Shown here: positions 27,778-36,147 of the stretch, one piece after another
How positions within the stretch are numbered: the first letter of the stretch is position 1
Layout: each line of letters starts with the position of its first letter
Assembly: GCA_036272595.1 (NCBI GenBank)
Contig: DATAYM010000024.1
Location: 1-64,000 of the forward strand
Reading direction: 5' to 3'
DNA length: 64,000 nt
DNA from: Poindextera sp036272595
GTDB taxonomy: Bacteria > Pseudomonadota > Alphaproteobacteria > Caulobacterales > Caulobacteraceae
The notes under the pieces: generated by a model
Seen by the model: the letters and a program-made list of their open reading frames with translations, nothing else
Told to the model about the DNA's origin: nothing
Database searches by the model: none
Position numbers and translations under genes: made by a program

Positions 27778-28395
27778 TCAAGCGTGGCTTTTCGCCTCTT
27801 TCCAGTCGCCGGCGCGGAGCCTGGCCATGATCTCGCGCACCTGGGCGCGGGCGTGGTCGAAGCCATGGCCGGTGTCGACCACGAAGTGGGCGCGGGCGCG
27901 TTTTTCCGCATCCTGCATCTGCCGCGCCAGGATGGCGTCCAGCCGCGCCGCGTCATAGCCGGGGCGCGCCAACACCCGCTTGCGCTGCACATGTTCCGGG
28001 GCGCTGACCACCACCACCGCGTCCATCCGCGCCTCGCCGCCGGTCTCGAACAGCATGGGGATGTCCAGCACCACCGCGTCGGCGCCGTCCCGTTCGGCGC
28101 GCTCGAAGAAGGCCGCCCGGCTCGCCCCCAGCAGCGGATAGATGATGCCGTTCAGCCGTTTCAGCGCCTCGGGATCGCCGAACACCCGCGCCCCCAACGC
28201 GCCGCGGTCCACCGCGCCGTCCTTGACCACGCCGGGAAAGGCGGCCTCGATCGCCTCGACCGCCGCCCCGCCAGGGCCTTGCAGCTTATGCACCTCGGCG
28301 TCGGCGTCATAGACCGGCGCGCCCTCGTCGGCGAACATGGCCGCCGTGGTCGACTTGCCCATGCCGATGGAGCCGGTCAGGCCGATGGTGATCAT
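27778..28395 (-). CDS. coaE: dephospho-CoA kinase
   Basis: Last step of coenzyme A synthesis. The P-loop GLTGSIGMGKSTTAAMF is at the N-terminus and VLDIPMLFETGGEARMD marks the lid region. It is 205 residues. Its ATG overlaps the aroE stop (ATGA). Confidence 0.96.
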   Translation of the reverse strand: MITIGLTGSIGMGKSTTAAMFADEGAPVYDADAEVHKLQGPGGAAVEAIEAAFPGVVKDGAVDRGALGARVFGDPEALKRLNGIIYPLLGASRAAFFERAERDGADAVVLDIPMLFETGGEARMDAVVVVSAPEHVQRKRVLARPGYDAARLDAILARQMQDAEKRARAHFVVDTGHGFDHARAQVREIMARLRAGDWKEAKSHA

Positions 28396-29249
28396 GCCTG
28401 GCCTCCCAGGGCGGCGAGCGCCAGCGCGCGCACGTCGACGCCGGCCGGCGGCGGCTGGCCGAACAGGGCTTCGAACGACGGCCCGGCCTGGCCGATCAGC
28501 ATCTCCAGCCCGTCGACGATCGGGCGCCCGGACGCTTCGGCGGCCGCCAGCAGCGGCGTCTTCACCGGCCGGTAGACCATGTCCATGACCACCGCGCCCG
28601 CCGGCAGGCCGTCAAGCGACAGGGTCAGCGGTTCGCCGCCCTCGAGGCCCAGCGAGGTGCTGTTGATCAGGGCCCCGGCGCCGTCGAACGCGGCGGCGAG
28701 CTGGTCCCAGCCGAACACCTGGGCGCGGTCCCCGAGGGTGGCGCGGATCTGCTCAGCCCGCTGGCGGGTGCGATTGACCAGCCGCACGCTCTCCGCGCCC
28801 GCGCCGATCAGCGCCGCCGCCGCGCCGCGCGCCGCGCCGCCGGCGCCCAGCACCGTCACCGCCTGACCGGCGACGGAAAAGCCCGGCGCCTGGGCCGCAA
28901 AGGCGGCCATCAGGCCAAGACCGTCGGTGTTGTCGGCGGTGACCTGGTCGTCATCGCCGAACAGCAGCAGGTTGGCCGCCCCGGCGCGCCAGGCCCGCTC
29001 GCTGGCGGTGTCGGCCATTTCCAGGGCGTGTTCCTTGAACGGCAGGGTGACGTTCAGCCCGGCCATCAGGCCGTGGCGGCAGCCGTTGATGAAGGGCGCC
29101 AGCCAGTCCTCCGAGGGGCTGAGGGCGACATAGACCGCGTCGAGCCCCGCCGCCTCGATCCAGGCGTTCTGCAGCACCGGGCTGAGCGAGTGGCGCACCG
29201 GCCTGCCGATGACGCCGGCGACTCTGGTGCTGCTGGTGATCCGGCTCAT
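28392..29249 (-). CDS. aroE: shikimate dehydrogenase
   Basis: NADP-dependent reduction of dehydroshikimate. VIGRPVRHSLSPVLQN binds the substrate, LNVTLPFKEHA holds the catalytic Lys, DNTDGLG the Asp, and VLGAGGAARGAAAAL the nucleotide. It is 285 residues and joined by ATGA overlaps to maf upstream and coaE downstream. Confidence 0.96.
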   Translation of the reverse strand: MSRITSSTRVAGVIGRPVRHSLSPVLQNAWIEAAGLDAVYVALSPSEDWLAPFINGCRHGLMAGLNVTLPFKEHALEMADTASERAWRAGAANLLLFGDDDQVTADNTDGLGLMAAFAAQAPGFSVAGQAVTVLGAGGAARGAAAALIGAGAESVRLVNRTRQRAEQIRATLGDRAQVFGWDQLAAAFDGAGALINSTSLGLEGGEPLTLSLDGLPAGAVVMDMVYRPVKTPLLAAAEASGRPIVDGLEMLIGQAGPSFEALFGQPPPAGVDVRALALAALGGQA

Positions 29250-29836
29250 CGCGGCAAAACTCCCTGGTCGCGCAAAAAGGCCAGCAGGCCGAGCAGCGGC
29301 AGGCCCAGTATGGCGAAATAGTCGCCGATGACCCGCTCGAACATCTGGGCGCCCTCGCCCTCGAACTCATAGCTTCCCACGGTGGCCAGGGCGGGGCCCG
29401 GGTTGCGCGCCAGATAGCCGTCCAGCCAGGCGTCTGAAAAGTCGCGCATGGTTAGGGTCGAGCTGGCGGCCTTGCGCCAGATCACCTCGCCGCCGCGCGC
29501 CGCGGCGACGGCGGCGTGCAGCTGGTGCGAGCGTCCACGGAACATCAGCAGCCGATCCCGCGCCTCGCCAAGGCTGGCGGGCTTGTCGAACAGCCGCCCG
29601 TTCAGGTCGAGGGTCTGGTCGGCGCCGATCACCAGCGCCGGCGGCCGGGCTTGCGAAGCCCGCAGCGCCTTGGCCTCGGCCAGCGCCATGGCGACGTCCT
29701 TCGGCGTGCTGTCGGCCAGGCGCGTCTTGATCGGCCCCTCGTCGACGCCCGAATCCACCGCCTCGAAGTCGACCCCGGCGGCGGCCAGCAGCCGCGCCCG
29801 CACCGCGCTCTTCGACGCCAGCACCAGTGGAATCAC
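29246..29836 (-). CDS. Maf-family nucleotide pyrophosphatase
   Basis: A 196-residue Maf/HAM1-fold protein: LASKSAVRARLLAAAGVDFE at the N-terminus, GADQTLDLNGRLFDKPAS and a C-terminal YEFEGEGAQMFERVIGD. Maf proteins hydrolyse non-canonical or modified nucleoside triphosphates. It starts with GTG, overlapping the ppsR stop (GTGA). Confidence 0.92.
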   Translation of the reverse strand: MIPLVLASKSAVRARLLAAAGVDFEAVDSGVDEGPIKTRLADSTPKDVAMALAEAKALRASQARPPALVIGADQTLDLNGRLFDKPASLGEARDRLLMFRGRSHQLHAAVAAARGGEVIWRKAASSTLTMRDFSDAWLDGYLARNPGPALATVGSYEFEGEGAQMFERVIGDYFAILGLPLLGLLAFLRDQGVLPR

Positions 29837-30690
29837 GAGAGGACCTCGACCTGGCCGCCGCCGGCGGTCATGACGTTGATCACCGCCGCGGCGGTCTCCT
29901 CCACCGAGCGGCGGGTGACGTCGATCACCGGCCAGCCATGCTTTTCGAACATCCGGCGTGCACGGACGATCTCCGCCCGGACCGATTCGATGTCCACATA
30001 GGCGCTCTCGCGGTCCTCCTTCAGGTTGGAGAGCCGGTTGCGGCGGATCTCGATCAGCCGGTCGGCCGAGAGGGTCAGGCCGACCACGACGGCGCGCTTC
30101 AGCTCGAACAGCTGCGCCGGCGGCTCGGTCCCTGGCACCAGCGGCACATTGGCCGCCCGGATGCCCCGATGGGCGAGGTAGATCGAGGTCGGGGTCTTCG
30201 AGGTGCGGCTGACCCCGACCAGCACCACGTCGGCGGCTTCCAGGTCCTGGGTGGCGTGGCCGTCGTCGTGGCTGATGGCGTAGGCCAGGGCGTCCATGCG
30301 GTTGAAATAGTCATGGTCGAGCCGCAGGTGGGCGCCGACACGGGTGGAGATCGAGGCGCCCAGATAGCGGGCCAGCGAGGCGATCAATGGGTCGAGCGCC
30401 GCAACGCAGGTCATGTCCAGCTCGCGGCACCCCTGCTCCAGCGCCGCGCGCAGGGTCTTGTCGACGATGGTGTGCAGCACGACGCCCGGCGCCGCCTCGA
30501 TCTCGCGCAGCACCCGCTCCAGCTGCCGCGGCGAACGGACCAGCGAATAGATGTGCTCGATCGGCAGCACGTCGTCGAACCGGGCGCAGACCGCCCGCGC
30601 CATGGCGTTCAGCGTCTCGCCGGTGGAGTCCGACACCAGGTGGATATGGAAGTAGGTGGCGAAGCGCGCCGCCTGGGTCATCGCCGACAT
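29833..30690 (-). CDS. ppsR: PEP synthase / PPDK regulatory kinase-phosphorylase (DUF299)
   Basis: A bifunctional ADP-dependent kinase and Pi-dependent phosphorylase that controls PEP synthase or pyruvate phosphate dikinase. HIHLVSDSTGETLNAMARA and the P-loop GVSRTSKTPTSIYLAHRG are diagnostic. It is 285 residues from the ATG at 30690 (MSAMTQAARF); an ATG three codons later is possible. A homologue borders Cori in C. crescentus, and here too it is the first gene left of the origin. Confidence 0.93.
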   Translation of the reverse strand: MSAMTQAARFATYFHIHLVSDSTGETLNAMARAVCARFDDVLPIEHIYSLVRSPRQLERVLREIEAAPGVVLHTIVDKTLRAALEQGCRELDMTCVAALDPLIASLARYLGASISTRVGAHLRLDHDYFNRMDALAYAISHDDGHATQDLEAADVVLVGVSRTSKTPTSIYLAHRGIRAANVPLVPGTEPPAQLFELKRAVVVGLTLSADRLIEIRRNRLSNLKEDRESAYVDIESVRAEIVRARRMFEKHGWPVIDVTRRSVEETAAAVINVMTAGGGQVEVLS

Positions 30691-30719
30691 CCTTGCCCAC
30701 CGGAGCTGTGGACCCTTGG

Positions 30720-30734
30720 TTAACGAGGCGTTAA
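30720..30734. promoter_or_regulatory. CtrA box 1
   Basis: TTAACGAGGCGTTAA is a perfect TTAA-N7-TTAA. It lies 30 bp from the ppsR start, so bound CtrA could affect both origin firing and ppsR transcription. Confidence 0.8.
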
Positions 30735-30926
30735 CGACCGGCCCAAAGACACGGAACCGACCGGGAGAAAACCCGCTCGCGGCGGCTTTGCCAAGGCCGG
30801 CGTGGGAAAACCGCCGATCGGCGCGCGCGAAGTCCACAGTCCGGGCGGCCGCGCGGGCGTCGCCGGAGCCGCTGTCCCGGCCTTTGGACAAGCCGGGCGC
30901 ATCCCCTGGCCCGTCCGCAGCCGCCG

Positions 30927-30941
30927 TTAAGATTTCATTAA
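30927..30941. promoter_or_regulatory. CtrA box 2
   Basis: TTAAGATTTCATTAA is a perfect TTAA-N7-TTAA in the middle of the origin, 30 bp from the best DnaA-like box at 30971. Confidence 0.8.
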
Positions 30942-30970
30942 CCTCGCCGAAGGCTTGCCGGTTGTCCCCG

Positions 30971-30979
30971 CAATCCACA
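30971..30979 (+). promoter_or_regulatory. DnaA-like boxes (best of several)
   Basis: CAATCCACA matches TTATCCACA at seven of nine places. Weaker relatives are GGGTCCACA on the minus strand (30707-30715), AAGTCCACA (30830-30838) and TTATCCCCG (31054-31062). No perfect nine-base box is present, as is also typical of Caulobacter origins. Confidence 0.55.
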
Positions 30980-31080
30980 GGCGGCCAGGACGGCTGTGGG
31001 CCGGTCGCTCCGGTTCGGGGCCGACCGGCTGAATCGTCCGTGTGCGGCTGGATTTATCCCCGGTTTCAGCCGGTCCTGAT

Positions 31081-31125
31081 CTCTTCCCCTATTTATCTCT
31101 TAATCTCTTATTAAGGAATAGAAGG
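31081..31125. other. AT-rich stretch, possible unwinding element
   Basis: About 45 bp of mostly A and T (ATTTATCTCTTAATCTCTTA and onward) in a sequence that is otherwise ~70% GC. It overlaps CtrA box 3 and lies beside the DnaA-like box at 31054, which suits a DNA-unwinding element and the hemE promoter. Confidence 0.6.
31100..31114. promoter_or_regulatory. CtrA box 3, near the hemE start
   Basis: TTAATCTCTTATTAA is a perfect TTAA-N7-TTAA. It lies 59 bp before the hemE ATG inside the AT-rich stretch. In C. crescentus CtrA boxes overlap the strong hemE-side promoter of Cori, and the same link is likely here. Confidence 0.8.
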
Positions 31126-31173
31126 AGGCCGTCGGGCTTGAGCCTGGCGGGCTGAGCGGCTTTAAGAGCGACC

Positions 31174-32220
31174 ATGGTCTCCCTCCCCGAACCGCGATTG
31201 CTCACGGCCCTGAAGGGAGACGTGCTCGAGCGCCCGCCGATCTGGTTCATGCGCCAGGCTGGCCGCTGCCTGCCGGAGTACCGCGAGCTTCGCGCCCGGG
31301 CGGGAGATTTCCTCGAGCTCTGCTTCGATCCCGAGATCGCCACCGAGATCACCCTGCAGCCCATGCGGCGGTTTGCCTATGACGCGGCCATCGTGTTCTC
31401 CGACATCGTGCCGATCGCGCTGGCGCTTGGCCAGAAGGTTTGGTTCGAGGCCGGCGAAGGCCCGCGGATGGGCGCGCTGCCGGCCATCGACGCGCTGGCG
31501 GCGGAGGTCGAGGCCTCGACCGGCCGGCTGGCGGCGATCGGCGAGACGGTGCGCCGGGCGCGGGCCGGGCTGGAGCCGGAGCGGGCGCTGATCGGTTTCG
31601 CCGGCGGCCCCTGGACCGTCGCCACCTACATGCTGCAGGGCCGGGGCGGCGAGGCGGCGCGGGCCGAAGCCCGGGCGCGGGCCTTCACCGACCTCGAGGC
31701 GGTGGGCGAGCTGGTGGATGTGGTCGCCGAGGCGACCTGGCGCTACCTGGTGATGCAGGTCGAGGCGGGCGCGCAGGCGGTGCAGATCTTCGAATCCTGG
31801 GCCGAGCAGTTGCCGGAGCCGGTGTTCGAGCGGCTGGTCACGCGGCCCCACGCCAGGATTGTGGCGGGGCTGCGCGCCGCCGGGGTGACCGCGCCGGTGA
31901 TCGGCTTCCCGCGCGGCGCCGACGAGGCGCTGATCGAACCCTACGTCGCCGCGACCGGGGTGCAGGCGGTCGGGCTGGGCACCGGCGTATCGCGCGAACT
32001 CGGCCGGCGTCTGCAGAAGACCACCACCATCCAGGGCGCGCTGGATCCGCAGCTGCTGCTGGCCGGCGGGCCGGCGCTGGACGCCGCCGTTGACGCCTTG
32101 TTGGCGGACTGGGGCGCCGGGCCGTGGATCTTCAATCTGGGCCATGGCGTCCTGCCGCCGACGCCGGTCGAGCATATCAGCCGGGTCGTGGAGCGGGTGA
32201 CCGCCTGGCGCGGGAGCTGA
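31174..32220 (+). CDS. hemE: uroporphyrinogen decarboxylase
   Basis: Decarboxylates uroporphyrinogen III to coproporphyrinogen III. PPIWFMRQAGRCLPEYRELR is the conserved N-terminal substrate site; GFAGGPWTVATYMLQG and LGHGVLPPTP follow. It is 348 residues. The gene borders the origin and is the first of hemE-hemH-hemJ; the ATG of hemH overlaps its stop by one base (TGATG). Confidence 0.97.
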   Translation: MVSLPEPRLLTALKGDVLERPPIWFMRQAGRCLPEYRELRARAGDFLELCFDPEIATEITLQPMRRFAYDAAIVFSDIVPIALALGQKVWFEAGEGPRMGALPAIDALAAEVEASTGRLAAIGETVRRARAGLEPERALIGFAGGPWTVATYMLQGRGGEAARAEARARAFTDLEAVGELVDVVAEATWRYLVMQVEAGAQAVQIFESWAEQLPEPVFERLVTRPHARIVAGLRAAGVTAPVIGFPRGADEALIEPYVAATGVQAVGLGTGVSRELGRRLQKTTTIQGALDPQLLLAGGPALDAAVDALLADWGAGPWIFNLGHGVLPPTPVEHISRVVERVTAWRGS

Positions 32221-33266
32221 TGGCGACGGCGCGGCTCGCGGTCGTCCTCTTCAACCTGGGCGGCCCCGACGGCCCGGACGCCGTGCGGCCCTTCCTGTTC
32301 AACCTGTTCAGGGACCCGGCCATCATCGGCGCGCCGGCCCTGCTGCGCTATCCGCTGGCGGCGCTGATCGCGGCCTTGAGGACGCCGTCGGCGAAAGCGA
32401 ACTATGCCCACATGGGCGGCGGCTCGCCGCTGGTCCCGGAAACCCAGGCCCAGGCCGAGGCCTTGCAAGCCGCGCTGGCCGCGCGCCTGCCGGACACGGA
32501 AATCGAGCTCTTCATCGCCATGCGCTACTGGCGGCCGTTCAGCGCCGAGACGGCCGCGGCGGTGGCGGCCTTCGCACCGGACGAGATCGTGCTTCTGCCG
32601 CTCTACCCGCAGTTCTCCACCACCACCACGGCCTCGTCGCTGGCGGCCTGGAAGGCGGTCTATCGTGGGCCGGGCCGGGCTCGGGCGGTCTGCTGCTATC
32701 CCACCCTCGAGGGCTTCGTCGAGGCCCATGCGCGGCGCCTCGAGGCGGCCTGGGACGCGGCGGGCCGGCCGGCGCCCGTCCGGCTGATCTTCTCCGCCCA
32801 TGGCCTGCCGGAATCGGTGGTCGAGGCCGGCGACCCCTATGCCAGTCAGGTGGCGGCGACCGCCGAGGCGGTGGCGGCGCGGCTCCCGGCGGGGCTGACG
32901 GACTGGCGCATCGCCTATCAGAGCCGGGTCGGGCCGATGAAATGGCTCGGCCCCACCACCCTGGAGGAGATCGAAGCGGCGGCGAAGCAGGGGGTCGGGG
33001 TGGTGATCAGCCCCATCGCCTTCGTCTCCGAGCATGTGGAGACCCTGGTCGAGCTCGACCGCGACTATCGGCGGCGCGCCGAGGCGGCCGGGATCGCCGC
33101 CTATGTCCGCGCTCCCACCCTCGGCGTCGAGGCGGCCTTCGTCGATGGCCTGGCCGGCCTGGTCGCCGCCGCCCTCGGCCGGAGCGACGGGATCGCGCCC
33201 GGATCGGGCTTTACCTGCGCGGCGGCTTGGTCGAAATGTCCTTACTCGGACCGGGGCGAGGCATGA
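32220..33266 (+). CDS. hemH: ferrochelatase
   Basis: Inserts Fe2+ into protoporphyrin IX. It is 348 residues, with VVLFNLGGPDGPDAVRPFL at the start, LPLYPQFSTTTTAS, the catalytic His in IFSAHGLPESVV and AFVSEHVETLVELD. Cysteines occur as a pair in the middle (AVCCYP) and in the C-terminal tail (FTCAAAWSKCPYSD). The C. crescentus enzyme is known to carry a [2Fe-2S] cluster, and these could be its ligands. Confidence 0.96.
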   Translation: MATARLAVVLFNLGGPDGPDAVRPFLFNLFRDPAIIGAPALLRYPLAALIAALRTPSAKANYAHMGGGSPLVPETQAQAEALQAALAARLPDTEIELFIAMRYWRPFSAETAAAVAAFAPDEIVLLPLYPQFSTTTTASSLAAWKAVYRGPGRARAVCCYPTLEGFVEAHARRLEAAWDAAGRPAPVRLIFSAHGLPESVVEAGDPYASQVAATAEAVAARLPAGLTDWRIAYQSRVGPMKWLGPTTLEEIEAAAKQGVGVVISPIAFVSEHVETLVELDRDYRRRAEAAGIAAYVRAPTLGVEAAFVDGLAGLVAAALGRSDGIAPGSGFTCAAAWSKCPYSDRGEA

Positions 33267-33715
33267 TCCAGCACTACAACCTGCTGCGCGGACTGCACAT
33301 CATCGCGGTGATCGCCTGGATGGCCGGCCTGCTCTACCTGCCGCGCCTCTTCGCCTACCACACCCGCGCCGCTCCCGGCTCGGAGATGGACGAGACCTTC
33401 AAGACCATGGAGGTGAAGCTGCTGCACATGATCATCAACCCGGCCATGGTCGCGGTGCTGATCTTCGGTGGCTGCCTGATCTGGGTCGATCTCCAGCGCC
33501 TGGGGCCGCATTTCTGGCTGGCCCCGTGGTTTGTGACCAAGATCGCCGGGGTGCTGGCGCTGTTCGGCTGGCACGGCTTCCTGGCCGGCTCGCGCCGCGC
33601 CTTCGCCGAGGGCCGCAACACCCGCTCCGAGCGCTTCTGGCGCATGACCAACGAGCTGCCCTTCCTGGTCGCCATCGTCATCGTCATCGCCGCCACCACC
33701 AAGTTCGGCGCCTGA
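33263..33715 (+). CDS. hemJ: protoporphyrinogen oxidase HemJ
   Basis: A 150-residue membrane protein with four spans. The conserved His in LLRGLHIIAVIAWMAGLLYLP and the Lys in MEVKLLHMIINPAM are those needed in HemJ. It oxidises protoporphyrinogen IX just before ferrochelatase. Its ATG overlaps the hemH stop (ATGA), so the two last heme steps are made together. Confidence 0.93.
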   Translation: MIQHYNLLRGLHIIAVIAWMAGLLYLPRLFAYHTRAAPGSEMDETFKTMEVKLLHMIINPAMVAVLIFGGCLIWVDLQRLGPHFWLAPWFVTKIAGVLALFGWHGFLAGSRRAFAEGRNTRSERFWRMTNELPFLVAIVIVIAATTKFGA

Positions 33716-34089
33716 TCGTTCGACCCTTCAACGTCCGAGCGAGGACGGGCTGGAGGCGCGGGGCTGACGATGGCCGGCCCGCGGTCGATCCCCCGGACCT
33801 TCCCATGTTCGCTGGCCCGCACTACATAAGCGGCAAGGCCATCGCGGCGACAGCGCCGCTTGACCTGGGGCGCGGGCTGTGGTTCCGCTTCCCCTGAAGC
33901 AAGGCGGCTCGCCGCTGCGCCCTCCTCCTCTCATCAGACCCGCGCCGACAGAGCCGCGAGCCACGTCTGATCCTCCCCTTCGCGCCGATCCGGATTTCAG
34001 CGGACCCGGCGCCATCAAAGAGACCTTCAACCGGCCCCGGACAGGGGCCTCGAGCGGTCGCGCAAGCGGCCCAGAGACCAGAGTTCAAT
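33716..34089 (+). promoter_or_regulatory. long leader upstream of rho
   Basis: 374 bp separate hemJ from rho. The second half has C-rich, G-poor runs (CGCCCTCCTCCTCTCATC, GATCCTCCCC), the kind of RNA Rho loads on, so autoregulation by premature termination is plausible. A 30-codon frame MFAGPHYISGKAIAATAPLD... (33805-33897) could be a leader peptide, comparable in size to E. coli rhoL, but nothing else supports it. No other gene is seen. Confidence 0.4.
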
Positions 34090-35505
34090 ATGACTGACAC
34101 CCCCCCAGACACCCTCGCCCAGCCCGAAGACGCCGATCCGCTGATCGATGTCGCGGAAGCGGCCGACGCCGATACGGCCGAAGGCCCCGAGGAACCCACC
34201 GCCGCCAGCCAGGCCATCGCCGCCATGGGCATGACGCGCATGTCGCTGCAGGAGCTGAAGGAAAAGCCCGCCGCCGACCTCGTCACCTTCGCCGAAGCGC
34301 TCGAGGTCGAGAACGCCTCGTCCATGCTGAAGCAGGACATCATGTTCGCCATCCTCAAGGCCGTGGCCGAGGAAGGCGTCGACATCACCGGCTCCGGCAC
34401 CCTGGAAGTGCTGCAGGACGGCTTCGGCTTCCTGCGCAGCCCGGAAGCCAACTATCTCTCCGGCCCCGACGACATCTATGTCTCGCCCTCGCAGATCCGC
34501 CGCTACGGCCTGCGTACCGGCGACACCGTCGAGGGCGGCGTGCGCTCGCCGCGCGAAGGCGAACGCTATTTCGCCCTGGTCAAGGTGGACCAGGTCAATT
34601 TCGAGCCGCCGGAAAACGTCCGCCACAAGGTGGCCTTCGACAACCTGACCCCGCTCTATCCCGAGGAGCGGCTGAAGATGGAGATCGAGGATCCGACGAT
34701 AAAGGATCGCACCGGCCGGGTGATCGACATCATCGCCCCGCTCGGAAAGGGCCAGCGCTGCCTGATCGTCGCGCCGCCCCGGGTCGGCAAGACCATCATG
34801 ATGCAGAACATCGCCAAGGCGATCGCCGCCAACCACCCGGAATGCTATCTGATCGTGCTGCTGGTCGACGAGCGGCCGGAAGAGGTCACCGACATGCAGC
34901 GCACGGTGAAGGGCGAGGTCATCTCCTCGACCTTCGACGAACCGGCCTCGCGCCACGTCCAGGTGGCTGAAATGGTGATCGAAAAGGCCAAGCGCCTGGT
35001 CGAGCACAAGCGCGACGTGATCATCCTGCTGGACAACATCACCCGGCTCGGCCGCGCCTACAACACCGTGGTGCCGTCGTCCGGCAAGGTGCTGACCGGC
35101 GGCGTCGACGCCAACGCCCTGCAGCGGCCGAAACGCTTCTTCGGCGCGGCACGGAACATCGAGGAGGGCGGCTCGCTGACCATCATCTCGACCTCGCTGA
35201 TCGACACCGGCAGCCGCATGGACGAGGTGATCTTCGAAGAATTCAAGGGCACCGGCAATTCGGAAATCGTCCTGGACCGCAAGGTCGCCGACAAGCGCAT
35301 CTATCCGGCCATCGACATCCTGAAGTCGGGCACCCGCAAGGAAGAATTGATCACACCGCGGGAAAACTTCCAGAAGGTCAACATCCTGCGCCGCATCCTC
35401 GCACCCATGGGTCCGCAAGATGCGATCGAGTTCCTGCTCGACAAGCTGAAGCAGAGCAAGAACAACGACGAGTTCTTCCAATCGATGGATACTTCGAATC
35501 GATGA
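34090..35505 (+). CDS. rho: transcription termination factor Rho
   Basis: A hexameric RNA-dependent ATPase that ends transcription. It has an acidic ~45-residue N-terminal extension, the RNA-binding cold-shock-like domain (DGFGFLRSPEANYLSGPDDI), the Walker A APPRVGKTIMMQN, LIVLLVDERPEEVTDM and the Q-loop region DNITRLGRAYN. It is 471 residues, longer than in E. coli because of the extension, which is common in alphaproteobacteria. Confidence 0.97.
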   Translation: MTDTPPDTLAQPEDADPLIDVAEAADADTAEGPEEPTAASQAIAAMGMTRMSLQELKEKPAADLVTFAEALEVENASSMLKQDIMFAILKAVAEEGVDITGSGTLEVLQDGFGFLRSPEANYLSGPDDIYVSPSQIRRYGLRTGDTVEGGVRSPREGERYFALVKVDQVNFEPPENVRHKVAFDNLTPLYPEERLKMEIEDPTIKDRTGRVIDIIAPLGKGQRCLIVAPPRVGKTIMMQNIAKAIAANHPECYLIVLLVDERPEEVTDMQRTVKGEVISSTFDEPASRHVQVAEMVIEKAKRLVEHKRDVIILLDNITRLGRAYNTVVPSSGKVLTGGVDANALQRPKRFFGAARNIEEGGSLTIISTSLIDTGSRMDEVIFEEFKGTGNSEIVLDRKVADKRIYPAIDILKSGTRKEELITPRENFQKVNILRRILAPMGPQDAIEFLLDKLKQSKNNDEFFQSMDTSNR

Positions 35506-35529
35506 ATAAGTGAGGTCGCGGGCGGAGCG

Positions 35530-36132
35530 GTGCTGAAAATCTATCATGCCAGCGGCTCGCGCTCGCTTCGCGTGATCTGGATGGCCGAGGAGATGCGGCT
35601 CGACTACGAGCTGCTCCCGGAAGCGCTCGGCCGCCCCAGCCCGGACTTCATCGCCATCAATCCGGCCCGCGCATTGCCGGCGATCGTCGACGGCGAGGTG
35701 GCCATGTCGGAATCGGTGGCCATCGTCCAGTACCTGGCCGGCCGCTATGGCCCGACGCCCTTGGCGCCGCCGGCGGACGATCCGACCTACCCGGCCTATC
35801 TGCAGTACCTGGTCTATGGCGAAGGCTCGCTGTCGGCCTTCCTCAATCCGCTGGTCGGCACCCGCTTCCTGGCGCCCGAGGACCAGAAGGATAATTTCAC
35901 CGCCGGCCTCTGCCGCACCCTGTTCGGCCGGCGGGTGAAGGCGCTGACCGGGCGCTTAAGCGAAAGCCCGCACCTGGCCGGCGAGGCCTTCACCGCGGCG
36001 GACATCTCGGTGGCCTATGCGCTGAACCTGGGCGAGAGCCTCGGCCTGGCCGACGACTATCCGCTCGCCGTCGCCGACTATTGGGCGCGGATGAAGACCC
36101 GGCCCGCCTACCGGGCCGCCATCGCCCGCTAG
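35530..36132 (+). CDS. glutathione S-transferase family protein
   Basis: A 200-residue soluble protein with an N-terminal thioredoxin-like domain (KIYHASGSRSLRVIWMAEEM, then the conserved NPARALPAIVDGEVAMSESV with cis-Pro and the E-S pair) and a helical C-terminal domain. It begins with GTG, 24 bp after rho. The substrate is not predictable. Confidence 0.88.
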   Translation: MLKIYHASGSRSLRVIWMAEEMRLDYELLPEALGRPSPDFIAINPARALPAIVDGEVAMSESVAIVQYLAGRYGPTPLAPPADDPTYPAYLQYLVYGEGSLSAFLNPLVGTRFLAPEDQKDNFTAGLCRTLFGRRVKALTGRLSESPHLAGEAFTAADISVAYALNLGESLGLADDYPLAVADYWARMKTRPAYRAAIAR

Positions 36133-36147
36133 GGCCCTGGCCCGGCC

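Larger units (their letters stand above)
30691..31173. other. chromosomal replication origin (Cori-like)
   Basis: This 483-bp gap without a gene lies between the divergent ppsR and hemE genes, exactly where the C. crescentus origin lies. It contains three perfect TTAA-N7-TTAA CtrA boxes, several TCCACA-containing DnaA-like boxes, TCCCC motifs (near 30903, 30965 and 31058) like the weak DnaA sites described in Caulobacter, and an AT-rich stretch before hemE. Genes on both sides read away from it, and two parS sites lie 8.5 kb to the right. Confidence 0.9.
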
